Positions 10,696 through 22,429 of a stretch of DNA of 64,000 bases are shown here, piece by piece; the stretch's first letter is position 1; each line of letters starts with the position of its first letter. A program made the position numbers and the translations under genes. The notes beneath the pieces are model-generated. The model had not been told where the DNA came from, did no database searches, and saw only the letters and a program-made list of their open reading frames with translations. The stretch is from Paramecium octaurelia (lineage: Eukaryota; Ciliophora; Oligohymenophorea; Peniculida; Parameciidae), in the NCBI GenBank assembly GCA_905182995.1, contig CAJJDP010000016.1, positions 372,001 through 436,000 on the forward strand, read 5' to 3'.

Positions 10696-13600
10696 ATGAA
10701 TCAGATAAATTAAATGAATTTTCTCCAGCCTTTCAATTATTGCATGTATCCATATAGGCCCCCTTATTATTATAATTTGTATGCGGATAACATTCATGAA
10801 TAGAATTCATCGACTGCAACATACAAGTCAGAAGTGATATCATGGTATCTATTTTGTTGATTAATTTTTACAGGCTCTCTACACTGGAATAATCTGAATT
10901 GTATAAGCTATTTCAGATCAAAGGATAAATAAAAACCTTTCCAATAATGAAAATGTACATCTATGACAAACTAAATAACCCTTCAAATTATGCATTACTT
11001 CAACAGTTAATATTAAAACTATAATTAGAGCAACAATTAATTTGGAGTCTAAAATTGATGATTAGTTCATGATGAAGTTTAAAGCACTCCATCCAAGAGC
11101 AGAAGTACTTAATAAGCATAATTAATAAAGGAATTGTATTCGAAATTGAATATCGTTGACGATGAAAATTTTATGGATACTATTTTCGTTGCTGAACCAC
11201 ATTTGGAAAATTTAAACTCATTTTTAGATTTATTGCAGGACCTTTCTGATAAATATTTTCTATCCACCCCCCCAAAAACCTCATTAGAAAAAGCAGAAGA
11301 CCCCATTTGGTTTCATCAGAACAGTTTTCATAGCTGCGCAGTCTGGATCATCAAAGAATTTGAAAAAAATATTTCCTTCCATTACAATGTTCACAGAGAG
11401 AAAAAGAAAAAGCAGAGACTCTTTAGACAACCTATCTATAAAAGTACCTAAAGCGAACTAAAGGAATTCTTTTTATAAAATCTAGCCAACAATAAGGAAA
11501 GAGTAATATAAAATTAATTACTTTTAGTTAACCTTCTATTTCTAGGAAATATATTCAGAAATCAAATAGCAACCTGATCGTTTGGAAAATAGATTTTACG
11601 AAAACATATTCTCAGGCACAGCAATCAAATTATTGAAATCGTAAGTTGAATTACTGTTGAATTTTTAACTAAAATGTCATACAGATACAAATATCATCAA
11701 TGCAATGCTGATTACATCTATGAATGAATTAGTCGATTAGAAAACCTACATTTTAAAGAAGTTTTACAAAATAGTCTAACAATTATTTTAAGAACATTTA
11801 GAATAAGAACTATTTAAAACTGAAAATTTAGATAAAAAACAAAAAAAAGATAAAAAAAAGAAGAAAAAGAAATACTAAAAAATGTAAACATTCAAAGGAC
11901 TAGATCCAATTGAATTAGATAAAAGATTGTCAAGCAAAAATCTTTAAGATTCTAATATATTAAGGTTTTAAAGATCCTATTCACAAAGCAACCTAACTTA
12001 TACCTATGTTACACCTCCAAACACTCCATCAGCTTAGGAAATTAGCGATGATTTAAAGTACTCATTATCCTTATTTTAGTGAATCCAACAAGTCTTCAAA
12101 CTCATAGTAATAATCCTATAAAGTTTAATGTGTCAACAATTTAAAGTCTAATCTAATATAAACTGAATAATAATCCATCTCTTAATAATTTATCACAGAT
12201 TCCGATATTCCAGTACATGATGACTATGTTGATGTTGGTCAAACAATTACAATAAATATTCTAGAAATTGCAAATATATCCCTAAATGATGAAAATTCAT
12301 TTAAGGAATAGTTTATGAAAGAGTAAAAAAGAATGAAAAAAAAGTAGAAGGGATTTTAAAAATCAATACCAGAAAGCAGAGATGAACAATTATAATTATA
12401 ATCGCCTTAATCCGAAATCACCAGATTTTCAATTGAAACCCAAGCATAAACAATTAAAAGTCATTGTTCTAACAGAACTTCTTCTACATCAGAGGAAGAA
12501 GAAATCAAATAGAAATAAAATTAAATGAAAAATTCAATTAAAATTAAGAAAAATAATAATGAAAAATAACAAAAATTTACTAAATTGATAAATTCATTCA
12601 AAAGGAATAAATTTGAGGACTAATAATGTCAATAGGATATCAATTCAATTTCTAATGGAAGCGAATAGATATCTCAAAACACTTTAGAGGATGAAATCAC
12701 TCCTACAATTTAGAAGAAAAATTAGCAATTCGACAAAAAAAAGAATCTAAGCATATAGCCATAAAGTTCAGAAAAAAGCTTGAAAGAGTAATTAGAAAAT
12801 GTTTAATAAAAGGGAAAATAAAAATTGATTGAATAAATCAATTTAGACATTCTTGATTTCACAGATAATATTATGAGTGAATACGAGGACATGCTCCCAT
12901 TTAGATTTTTGGCTTTTGACAGAGTTAAATCAGTAATTTAGAAAGTTTTCTTAGGTATTCCTGATGGAATGATTATGTATATATAGTTCTTAACATTAGG
13001 CTCTTCGGCTCTTGTGCTACAGGATTAGCTTTAATAGATTCGGATATCGATATTGGGATCAATGGATTAGAAGTCTATAATAGGAATATGTTAAAAAGTC
13101 ATTTTGATAACCTATTTTTTGAGTTTACCAGAAAAAAGTGGGTGGTCAAAGCAAAGTATATATATATTCAATTGAATTTAGTCCAATATTTAATTCAGCT
13201 GTTCCAATAATTAAATTAGAAATAGATCCATAAATTAACATATTTGAATATGAAGGAAGGAACTTAGATGAGTAACAAATTCAATTGTGGAAAAAGCTTA
13301 AATAGAAATTAAAGAGTGGGATAAAGGTCGACATTTCTTTTAATTTTAATGGGAACGGCATTTACTCTACTCATATTGGTTCAATAACTACAGATTTAGT
13401 TAAAAAATGGATGGAAGAATATCCATCTTTATAATAGATTGTACTCATTTTAAAATCTATGGTTAAAAAACTTAAGCTCTCAGAATCATATACAGGTAAT
13501 AATCTCATTTTATTATTTATTAGGGGGGCTATCCTCCTACTCATTAATAATCATGGTTTACTCTTACATGAGAGAATAAAGAATCACTTCTAATTTAATC

Positions 13601-13979
13601 AGTGAACAATTTATTGACTTGCTTAATTTTTACATTAATTGCTTCGATCCCTCTTCTACTGGAATAGGTCTTTTGGCATATATTAATGATCCCAATTCTA
13701 GGTATGTGATTATTACTATTTAGTTATTTTTTTAATTTATAAGACTATTGCTTGCCTGCTTTGCCGATTACGATCTTTAATCCATACAATAGAAAATTAC
13801 TTACTCATTCATGTGTCCAAATTAACAAGATATTTGATTTCTTTAAAGTAATTTTGAAGGAATTAGATGCAAAAGAAGATTTTTATTGTAACTATGTAGT
13901 GTTAGGAAAGAAGAAACAATAAAAATTAAATAAATCGTTAGAGAATTTTATTGTTAGCATTTTAGAATAAATAAAATGA
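10696..13979 (+). CDS. TRF4/PAPD5-type non-canonical poly(A) polymerase with long N-terminal region
   Basis: Nine introns of 22-29 nt give 1020 codons, a 1019-aa protein. The C-terminal ~350 residues are a nucleotidyltransferase of the TRF4/Cid1 family: the polymerase-beta motif FGSCATGLALIDSDIDI carries the catalytic Asp pair, followed by AVPIIKLEID (third Asp), DISFNFNGNG and the TGGLSSYSL motif of the central domain. TRF4 enzymes add short oligo(A) tails to nuclear RNAs for decay or processing. The N-terminal ~650 residues are unusual: an aromatic N-terminus, a helical region, a Lys-rich stretch and a long Gln/Ser/Lys-rich linker. The start is the ATG at 10696 because the ATG at 10686 is out of frame with the conserved exon. 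Confidence 0.88.
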
Positions 13980-14032
13980 GCTAAGTTGTATATAGGTTAT
14001 GTATTGCTTAAACTAAAAATATATATTTAATA

Positions 14033-14767
14033 ATGAATAGTGAAGATTTTAAACTAAGAAAATAATCATAGACTTATCTTATCTACAGAGAATAACCACA
14101 ATTTAAGTTGTTTAGGAATTAAAGTAGCTGATCTAGATACCCTGGAGAAATAGACTCAAGTTGTCCATAGTTCTCAAAATTCAAATGAATAATATAATTT
14201 AGATCTGCTCTAGTTGATAGATTAAATAAATCATAGATTAAATAAATCATAGCTGGTTTATATTAGCAGAATATATGCTTAATACTTTGGTGATTTTGTT
14301 TTTCATAAGGTCTCAATCTTATTTTAATTCAATTGTTGAATCTCAAAATTTTAAAATAATCTCTCCAATAAGAAATTGCAGAATTGTTTGCTTAAGTTAA
14401 TAATTTAAAAGCCCCACTTTTATTGTTATCGAAATTAATAAGAATTCACAGAATCATAGTAAATGGCAGAAATAAATACAACAATAAAATTTTAGAATAA
14501 TTAAACAACGTTACATAGAGATATTAAATTGACAATAAAAATTAAGGCAAATTTAGAACTCATTGTTTAATAACTTGTAAAAATTATTAGAAAGTTTACT
14601 TGAAGATGATATAATTAAGATGATGAAGTGATGAAATTAAGCTATAAAATTTAAAGGTTCAAGAGTAGTGAAATGTTTAGAGTGAGGGAAAGTTGCACAA
14701 ACCAAATTGATGCATTTAGAGGGTTTTTATCTTCTGGATTTACTCAAATTTAAGAAAAACCTATTTG
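14033..14767 (+). CDS. Candidate gene, exon structure unresolved
   Basis: Several protein-like open segments lie on the plus strand here, such as ones containing GIKVADLDTLEKQTQ, DQINHRLNKSQLVYISR and EIAELFAQVNNLKAPLLL, helical and possibly coiled-coil. They are in different frames and I could not join them into one model with GT-AG mini-introns. A 16-bp tandem repeat (14219-14250) lies inside. The last open segment stops at a TGA near 14765-14767. No family is recognised; start and end are approximate. Confidence 0.35.
14219..14250. repeat. Tandem duplication of a 16-bp unit
   Basis: The unit AGATTAAATAAATCAT occurs twice in direct succession (14219-14234 and 14235-14250). Sixteen is not a multiple of three, so the repeat shifts the frame if it is coding. 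It may explain part of the difficulty in modelling the surrounding gene. Confidence 0.8.
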
Positions 14768-14924
14768 ATCATCTTCTTTTACCAGAACAACTAAATATAA
14801 AAATAAACTGATTATATAAATATCATTTTGAATTATTTACTTTTGAATTATTTACATACTATTAGCTTCTATATTTTTTGTAGATAGGTTAATATTAAAT
14901 TAGAATTTGAGATCATTAAATTTA

Positions 14925-15195
14925 ATGGAAACCAATTAAAACAATATCAATTAAAATAATAGCAAATAACATAAAATTATAAAAATTGTTGGCAGTCTTA
15001 GGTATGTTTTGATTCTTATGGGTTTTAAATGACAGAATCTTATTAGACCAAAGAGATTAGGATAAGTATTATTGAAATTTAATGAGAGATCAAATGCATC
15101 TTAGGTAATTGATGCTGCCAAGAATGAATATAGATTAAGTCGTTAATGAGATCAGATTGCCAGTTTTAGATTTATTCAATAGTCCAGCATTATGA
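14925..15195 (+). CDS. Small candidate gene (71 aa), weak
   Basis: With two possible introns (34 nt, GTATGT...GACAG, and 21 nt, GTATTA...TGAG) an ATG at 14925 leads to a TGA at 15193-15195 with exactly 72 codons. The product begins METNQNNINQNN and ends VLDLFNSPAL. No family is recognised and short open frames are common under this code, so it is only a candidate. Confidence 0.3.
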
Positions 15196-15235
15196 TTAGT
15201 AAATAATTAGATTTATATCATATAATGTACAAATT

Positions 15236-15604
15236 TCATTTTCTCAGAACATAAAAATAAACAAAGGCAAATGCTAATAATAGCATTACAGAAGTAATTG
15301 CTACAAGTCTTTGATCTGAATCGGCTTACCATTTGGCGGGTTATGAATTTTTATCGATCTCTCCAATTTTCAAGGATTTCAAAATGTCATGAGCTTTCTA
15401 GGAATGACCTTGTTTCATATATTGTTTAGTACCCATTTCATTAAAGAATCTAGTGACATCTTTGCCTGCTTTATTTCTGATGACTGCTGGGCCTCCTGGA
15501 TGAGAATCTAAAAATCCTTATGGTCCATAGACTGAATCGCCAATGACAATCCATCCATTTTTGGCATTGTCTCCAACTTCTTGCCATGTGAATTTCCGAC
15601 TCAT
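15236..15604 (-). CDS. Cytochrome b5, tail-anchored (copy A)
   Basis: 122-aa intronless protein (123 codons). The N-terminal ~85 residues are a cytochrome b5 haem domain with the HPGG motif (DSHPGGPAV), whose His is the first haem ligand; a second His lies in KQGHSQKAHD. A single hydrophobic helix at the C-terminus (residues ~100-118, ending VYFYVLRK) should anchor it in the ER or outer mitochondrial membrane. It supplies electrons to desaturases and similar enzymes. Divergent from the TBC gene, about 100 bp between start codons. The copy at 16597-16965 looks identical and is probably an assembly duplicate. Confidence 0.93.
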
Positions 15605-15704
15605 TTAATTTTATGATATGATATTATTAATTAAGATTTCTTATTGGTTTGGAATTCAAAAAAATAAAAACTAAAGCAAATGGAATAAATTTTATTATAA
15701 CATA

Positions 15705-16557
15705 ATGGGGAATTAGGTTTTATGTTAAAGCGATAGAACTGAATCAACGTTGAGGGCTGAGTTCCAGATTCGACAAAGAAAAGTTACTTAAGTGAATGAG
15801 GCAGTTAAGCTAGACTTAGAATAAGATCATAAAGAATCATTAATACCTACTCAATATCAGAATGAACAATAGAAGACGTCATGTCTTCTTAATTGGTTAG
15901 AGAGTCTCCATGAATCTGTGTTGATATCTCAAATAAATTTAAATTGTGATGCTTCCACAAAATTCTTGTCTGAAATCGATGAAGAGGAGGAGCAAGATTA
16001 AAACAAGTAATCACTAATTGAATCATAAGAAATATTCGAATATAGGAAGAGCTACGATTATTGTAATTCAAATTTGGACATGGTAATCATAAATTTCTAT
16101 ATCTTAAAAAAAAATGAATTCAAGTAAAAATAACTCTTAATCAAGAATTAAATTAATTATGGGGCCTCCCAAATAACGTATTAGATGGTCCTGTTGGTAA
16201 TTGATGGCTTACACTCCCAAATTCCAAATAAGTTCAGATGGACTATCTTTTGTAGAAGAAGATTAGAAATATGCTAAAGCAATTCGGAAGGACATTCACA
16301 GAACAGTAACATCAAGTGACATTAAATACTTTGAAACTGGAGATGGTTAAAAAGATTTAGAAAGGGTTTTGTTAAAATTATCAAAGTTATTTCCAAAGCT
16401 TGGTTATTGTTAAGGGATGAACTTCTTGGTGGGATTCACCTTAATCATAAACAACAAATAGATCGATCAAAGCTTACAATTTTTGGCATAGATGATGGTA
16501 AATCCAAAATTTATGCTCTATTACATCTATTAAGATGAAATGCCTTTAGTGAAACTA
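15705..16557 (+). CDS. TBC Rab-GAP gene, copy cut by the N gap
   Basis: Same sequence as the 5' part of the complete gene at 17066-18413. It starts at ATG 15705 (MGNQVLCQ...) and runs into the TBC domain, but is cut by the contig end before the N at 16558. Treat it as an assembly artefact, not as a truncated paralogue. Confidence 0.7.
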
Positions 16558-16558
16558 N
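16558..16558. other. Single-N assembly gap
   Basis: An isolated N between two direct copies of the same 1360-bp sequence. It marks a scaffold join rather than unknown sequence of length one. Confidence 0.95.
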
Positions 16559-17918
16559 AGTAAATAATTAGATTTATATCATATAATGTACAAATTTCAT
16601 TTTCTCAGAACATAAAAATAAACAAAGGCAAATGCTAATAATAGCATTACAGAAGTAATTGCTACAAGTCTTTGATCTGAATCGGCTTACCATTTGGCGG
16701 GTTATGAATTTTTATCGATCTCTCCAATTTTCAAGGATTTCAAAATGTCATGAGCTTTCTAGGAATGACCTTGTTTCATATATTGTTTAGTACCCATTTC
16801 ATTAAAGAATCTAGTGACATCTTTGCCTGCTTTATTTCTGATGACTGCTGGGCCTCCTGGATGAGAATCTAAAAATCCTTATGGTCCATAGACTGAATCG
16901 CCAATGACAATCCATCCATTTTTGGCATTGTCTCCAACTTCTTGCCATGTGAATTTCCGACTCATTTAATTTTATGATATGATATTATTAATTAAGATTT
17001 CTTATTGGTTTGGAATTCAAAAAAATAAAAACTAAAGCAAATGGAATAAATTTTATTATAACATAATGGGGAATTAGGTTTTATGTTAAAGCGATAGAAC
17101 TGAATCAACGTTGAGGGCTGAGTTCCAGATTCGACAAAGAAAAGTTACTTAAGTGAATGAGGCAGTTAAGCTAGACTTAGAATAAGATCATAAAGAATCA
17201 TTAATACCTACTCAATATCAGAATGAACAATAGAAGACGTCATGTCTTCTTAATTGGTTAGAGAGTCTCCATGAATCTGTGTTGATATCTCAAATAAATT
17301 TAAATTGTGATGCTTCCACAAAATTCTTGTCTGAAATCGATGAAGAGGAGGAGCAAGATTAAAACAAGTAATCACTAATTGAATCATAAGAAATATTCGA
17401 ATATAGGAAGAGCTACGATTATTGTAATTCAAATTTGGACATGGTAATCATAAATTTCTATATCTTAAAAAAAAATGAATTCAAGTAAAAATAACTCTTA
17501 ATCAAGAATTAAATTAATTATGGGGCCTCCCAAATAACGTATTAGATGGTCCTGTTGGTAATTGATGGCTTACACTCCCAAATTCCAAATAAGTTCAGAT
17601 GGACTATCTTTTGTAGAAGAAGATTAGAAATATGCTAAAGCAATTCGGAAGGACATTCACAGAACAGTAACATCAAGTGACATTAAATACTTTGAAACTG
17701 GAGATGGTTAAAAAGATTTAGAAAGGGTTTTGTTAAAATTATCAAAGTTATTTCCAAAGCTTGGTTATTGTTAAGGGATGAACTTCTTGGTGGGATTCAC
17801 CTTAATCATAAACAACAAATAGATCGATCAAAGCTTACAATTTTTGGCATAGATGATGGTAAATCCAAAATTTATGCTCTATTACATCTATTAAGATGAA
17901 ATGCCTTTAGTGAAACTA
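16559..17918. repeat. Copy B of the 1360-bp direct repeat
   Basis: Matches 15198-16557. The sequence beyond 17918 continues the TBC gene naturally, so this copy belongs to the right-hand contig. Confidence 0.95.
16597..16965 (-). CDS. Cytochrome b5, tail-anchored (copy B, probable duplicate)
   Basis: Matches 15236-15604 at offset 1361: HPGG haem motif, C-terminal membrane anchor, 122 aa, no intron. It lies wholly inside the repeated overlap, so only one of the two copies is likely to exist in the organism. Confidence 0.9.
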
Positions 17919-18413
17919 TTGGAATTTATCTGCATAAACGAAATAAAATTCAAAGTTCCTGATTTATTCAACCATATCTATCATAATTTGGAGGTCTAGA
18001 ATGCAATCTGGATTACGAAATTAATAATGACACTCTTTCTATATAATTTTCATATTAATAATGTATGTAGATTTTGGGACTATTTGTTGGCCACAAGCAT
18101 TTTTGATATTTCGGATATCATTTGTTCTTTGATTGATCTCAACAGAAATTTAATACTAAGCATGGAAGATTTGCATTAGTTTATCGAGTGGTTTGACTCT
18201 TTTCAGAAGAAGGAATTAGACAAACCCTAAATAGATAAACTTATCAAGAATTGCAATTAATTTAAATAAAAGAAGAATAAGATCAATTAGTATGCTCTTC
18301 ATTTTTGTATGCTGCATCCTATGAGACATCCTCTACTACAATAAATAGCTGAAAATTACGAAAACTAAAGCAAGATGAAGGAATTCATCAAAAAAGATAT
18401 TTTTAGTTGTTGA
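17066..18413 (+). CDS. TBC-domain Rab GTPase-activating protein
   Basis: Rab-GAPs speed GTP hydrolysis by Rab proteins in membrane traffic. Visible are the start of the TBC domain (RIRWSCWQL), the arginine-finger motif IRKDIHRT (IxxDxxR) and the glutamine finger YCQGMNF, so it should be catalytically active. The protein begins MGNQ, a possible N-myristoylation signal, followed by an acidic ~135-residue region. The frame between that region and the TBC domain breaks at a run of nine A residues (about 17470-17478), where a TGA follows. No intron I tried bridges it, so either there is a base-count error or the TBC protein starts at the overlapping ATG AAT. The last exon ends at TGA 18411-18413, 18 bp from the convergent DHHC gene. 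Confidence 0.82.
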
Positions 18414-18431
18414 TAATATTAATAAAACTAA

Positions 18432-19112
18432 TCATTGTTATTAATGTGCTCTAGAATCCTATTCTTTAATTTTTAGTAAAATTAACACAAGGTTAAAAAT
18501 CATAAACACTATCGAACTTATGATAAAATAATAAAACTATTTGATGTTCCCCTTACCAATGCATTTCCCAGTCCAAGGACAATGATGATCAAATTCTTAA
18601 ATACAAATATCACAATCTTAGCAATGCTAAGTTTCCTTGCTTTGAATCAACTTACACACCTTGCAATACCTTTCCATAACAAAATAGTTTACCATGTTTT
18701 TTGACTAGTTTCCTGATTCTTTTCAATGTCGACTCTCTCTATATTAGCAATCCCAGGGTTGATCAGTGCAACAATAAGGTAACTGATACATTGATTAATA
18801 CTAATAATAAGAGTAGTATAAAATATAAATGGATCCTCATTAATCCTAAGGAAAATAAAGAGTACTCCCATTATAAAGAATGAAAGAAAAGCACAAATAA
18901 ATAACGGCCCTTAAATCAAATCTTAAATTACAATGTGGTCCAATAACAACAGTCGGACTCCCCTTCCTAAACATCATCGGATGACACCTCCCCCAAGCAA
19001 TCGATTTTTATTTTGTATAATGATCATCCAATTCTAATGGTTCAGCACTTGAAGTATTAAGAGTAAAATCATCTTCTTCTACTTTAGAATGCCTTTCCTT
19101 CTGATTCAGCAT
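18432..19112 (-). CDS. DHHC-type palmitoyltransferase
   Basis: DHHC proteins attach fatty acids to cysteines of membrane-associated proteins in Golgi, plasma membrane and other compartments. Two introns (22 nt, GTAATT...TTAAG, and 23 nt, GTAAAC...GAAAG) give 212 codons exactly. The order is typical: a GPHWPLF segment leading into two helices, a cysteine-rich domain with C-x2-C...HC-x2-C pattern, and the catalytic DHHCPW motif followed by TGKCIG, then a further helix. At 211 aa it is short for the family (usually 270 or more), with little after the third helix. All catalytic residues are present. Confidence 0.88.
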
Positions 19113-19278
19113 ATTATTATTAATGAGAATTAAAACATAAAAAAATCAATATAACACATCCAAATCCTAAGTTTCCTTCTATCAATCTATATTAAACCTA
19201 TTTAAACCTAAGCTAGAAAATATTATTTTATTAAAATTAAATGACAATCCACTAATTTATTTATTTTTATAATTATTT

Positions 19279-20244
19279 TCATAATTTAGCTTTCTCATTA
19301 AACTCTAATATACCCACAATTACTTCTAATCCTCTTTCTTAAGTCCTAGCTGAAAATTGAACTCTGGTTCCTTCCTTCCATAATGAAATCAATAAGGTTT
19401 CTCCTGGAAAGACGTGAGAAGTAAATCTGGCTGCCATATTTTTAAGAGCATCACCATTTCCCTAATTTAGAATATTAACAAATGTACCTAAGTGAATGTC
19501 TGAATTGCAGCCTTGGCACAAATACCATAAGTGCACAATCCATGTAAGATTGGTTTATCAAATCCTCCTAAAGCTGCCATATTCTAAATTCAATTTAAAT
19601 GACTATTACAGGATCAATATGCAATGGGTTAATATCACCAGACAGTCTATATATTATAGCTTGATTTGGTGTTGTGACCTATTTCACTTCTTTGCATGGT
19701 GGCCTTTTAGGAATAGCAGGGATGTTTTCAACTGGATTTCCTTTATGTCCAAAGCCTCCCAATCCTCTAATAAATAGAGATAATGTATTGACAAAAGCTA
19801 ATGTTTTCTTGCCTTGAGCGTCTATTTCAGAACTTAATAAATCGAATTGAATCAAAGCTCCCTTTCCCTTATCAGAAACATTGGCTATTTTTCCTTTAGT
19901 TACATATTCCACTCCTGTTTTCAATGGTCTCAAGACTTAAATTCTCTATTCTCCGTGTAATAGCATCATTGGATTAAAGTTTGGAATACCTGGACATGAC
20001 GTTAAAGCCTACTTATTTTAGGTCAATCTACCTTAAAAATGTCAGTTCTGTGAAGGCATGTAGTGTAGGTTGGGAACACTTTGAAATCTTCATGCAATTC
20101 ATATGAATATGTAAGCTCCTCTGCATTCATTGGATCAGAGCTATATCCAATACCAAGAGAATATAAAATTGCATCTCTATCTGTACATAAAGCCTTGACT
20201 TCCTCTGTTTCAAATCCAATAGCTTTTGCTACTTCAATTGACAT
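19279..20244 (-). CDS. Peroxisomal 2-enoyl-CoA hydratase 2 (MaoC-like)
   Basis: Hydratase 2 hydrates trans-2-enoyl-CoA to (3R)-hydroxyacyl-CoA in peroxisomal beta-oxidation; in animals and fungi it is a domain of multifunctional enzyme 2. Three introns (23, 26 and 26 nt) give 297 codons exactly. The N-terminal hot-dog domain starts with [10 protein letters not shown]; the C-terminal one carries the hydratase-2 motif [10 protein letters not shown] with catalytic Asp/His and the HGLCTYG segment. The protein ends in Ala-Lys-Leu, a canonical PTS1 peroxisomal import signal. It is a free hydratase, without the dehydrogenase domain. All active-site residues expected are present. Confidence 0.92.
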
Positions 20245-20668
20245 ATTGATATTAGAATATATATTAAATAATGAGAATCTTGATTAAAAAATACCTAATT
20301 ATAGTTCAAGAAATGATATCATATACTCAAAACCAATAAATTATCAAGCACAATTATATACTAATACATGATTGAGCTGTAAAATTATATGCCTAAGTTT
20401 TCAATTCAAAGTTGAAATATAGCTATTTTGTAATTAAGGAAAGGAAAAGATATCCTTTTGAATTTTGACAAAAACTAATTTATTATCAAATTTTCACTAT
20501 TTAAATAATAACAAAATTTCTATTTCATAATATAGAGCATAATATATCTTTATGATTAATATTAGTTATTGAATCAATTTAATTAAAATCTAAATAAGAA
20601 TAATATTATTGTATAAATAAACTTAAAAGGATCATATAATTTGATTATTATTCGACCAGTTGTTTAGA

Positions 20669-21002
20669 ATGACTTTTTAATTACCTTCATATTGGACACT
20701 TAAATATTAAAAAATGAAATTAATAAGAAGTACCTCAATCTTGATTCTAAATCTTATTGGTTAGTAAGATGTAGATCATTATAATAAATTATTTTCAATG
20801 AAATAATTAATCTAAAGATCAGTTCATATCAATCATAATTGAGTCCAACAGCAATAATGAATCATTTTATAATAAAATAGAATAGAAGCATTTATAAAAG
20901 TATCATATCTTATAACTAACTGTTTTTCAATTAAAGACTATATAATAATACAAATAGGACTAATAAATTTTATAAATAATCAGCTCAACATAAAGTAATT
21001 GA
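20669..21002 (+). CDS. Weak small gene candidate (103 aa)
   Basis: ATG at 20669, one possible 22-nt intron (GTTCAT...TTGAG) and TGA at 21000-21002 give exactly 104 codons. The product is hydrophobic near residues 18-35 (RSTSILILNLIG) and Gln-rich at the end. No family recognised. In DNA this AT-rich such a frame could arise by chance. The rest of 20245-21217 shows nothing convincing. Confidence 0.25.
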
Positions 21003-21217
21003 AATTGAAGTCAAGTGTAAAATTTAATATAAATCTTTAAACATAATTTCTAAATTTTTCGATAATATTTTCAATAATTTTAGTTCTCTTGGAACTATTA
21101 TGAACTAAGTTTGTGAAATTGCTCCATCAAATGAATTGAGATTACAAATAAAAATATATGTTTTTAAAATTAGTATAAATTTTATAATTTCCAATATTTC
21201 ATAAATATTAAAAACGA

Positions 21218-22243
21218 ATGAGTGATCAAACTAGGGATCAGTTGTTTTATGAAAATCAAAGTAAAGAGTTAAGGGAAAAGTATTAAAAAGCAAAGGAGGG
21301 ATCATGTAATAGTGAATTTAAATGAACTTAGCCACATCTGAGCATAACCCTAAAAGAGATAAGGCATAAAAAGTACTAATGCTTATTATGGTATTGTACT
21401 CCATAATACTGGTAACCTTTGTCTTACTTTTATATTGGGTAAGGGACTTTCGATATTTTTGTTTTAATGTTCTCAATGATTTTAATGACTAGGGTAAAGT
21501 TATTATAAAAATATAGATAGGACATTATATAGGAGCTTTTTATATTGGAGCAATAGGTTTATGGTTTGTTTTGACTGGCTTTAATGTTGTTCTCTATGAT
21601 ATTTTAGCAGGATTTTTAATTCACCCTTTTTGGTTTGCTTTGTTCACAGTTTCCTTAGCAAAATTCTTGGCAAAGTATATAATAAATCAGTAATTATGAT
21701 AGATATATTGGTTTCCTGATTGGAAGATATGGCATAAGAGGTTTTATTTATACAGCAATGAATGAAAACATATACTTCATCACTTGTTATCTAGCAACAG
21801 AACGTAAACCTACGAAAGTTATGTATCTTCTGTAATTTTTGGCAATTCCTACAATCTTCAAGACTTATGCTTGCGGGTTATTTCGAATCACTCATTGGGA
21901 GTTCATTCACCCAACATTTTTTGGAACAGTCATTTGGGCTGGATTCTGGGTTTATATGGGATCAAATTTAGATTCACTTGCTGATGTATTATAATCAGGA
22001 GACACCAGTAATTATGTGCCTATTTGGTTGAAGGGCTTACTGTTTATCATAGTTACTTTGATAATCTATTATTTCATTAGATTGACTAATTCAATCTATA
22101 CAGAAATATAAAATGATGCAAGTTTAGCCGATTTGAGTCACATTTTGGAAAAGGAAGATGAAGAATAAGAGAAACTGTTAATTTGTAATGAAGTGAACGA
22201 TGAAACTTAAATTTAAGATGAAAGCGAACCTATTGATGCATGA
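21218..22243 (+). CDS. VTT-domain membrane protein (TMEM41/TVP38/DedA family)
   Basis: Two introns (26 nt, GTAATA...CTTAG, and 28 nt, GTATAT...GATAG) give 324 codons, 323 aa. After a charged N-terminus comes a first helix (~residues 45-68), then the VTT core with glycine-rich helices: GAFYIGAIGLWFVLTG, the re-entrant-loop segment, and the GFLIGRYGIRG motif with its conserved Arg residues. A second core half and a last helix (LLFIIVTLIIYYFI) follow, then an acidic cytoplasmic tail. VTT proteins act as lipid scramblases in ER/Golgi and in autophagy. Location inferred. Confidence 0.8.
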
Positions 22244-22429
22244 ATTTTCAATTTTAAGAGCTTATTTTTAAAATAATTATAAATATCTTATCAAATCTAG
22301 AAATTTATATATACATTTAGCATTCTGCCATCAATTTTTGGTATTAAATAGAATCTTGAATAAGAATTTAATCAATCCTTATATTTTTATAAATATGAAT
22401 TATATAAATTATATTAAAAAAATTATCTT

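Larger units (their letters stand above)
15198..16557. repeat. Copy A of a 1360-bp direct repeat flanking an N gap
   Basis: This segment recurs at 16559-17918 with constant offset 1361, separated only by the single N at 16558. I compared the ends and many internal lines and saw no difference. It carries cytochrome b5 and the first part of the TBC gene. An unmerged overlap between two contigs is the simplest explanation. Confidence 0.95.

Noticed and set aside
11134-11451. 105-aa plus-strand ORF as a separate gene
   Set aside because: It is an internal exon of the TRF4-type gene; flanking mini-introns join it to exons on both sides in frame.
14219-14250. 16-bp tandem repeat as CRISPR or minisatellite
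   Set aside because: Only two units, no spacers, inside probable coding DNA of a eukaryote.
15889-17432. Two identical 60-aa minus-strand ORFs suggesting a duplicated gene
   Set aside because: They are shadows of the plus-strand TBC gene, and the duplication itself is the contig overlap around the N at 16558.
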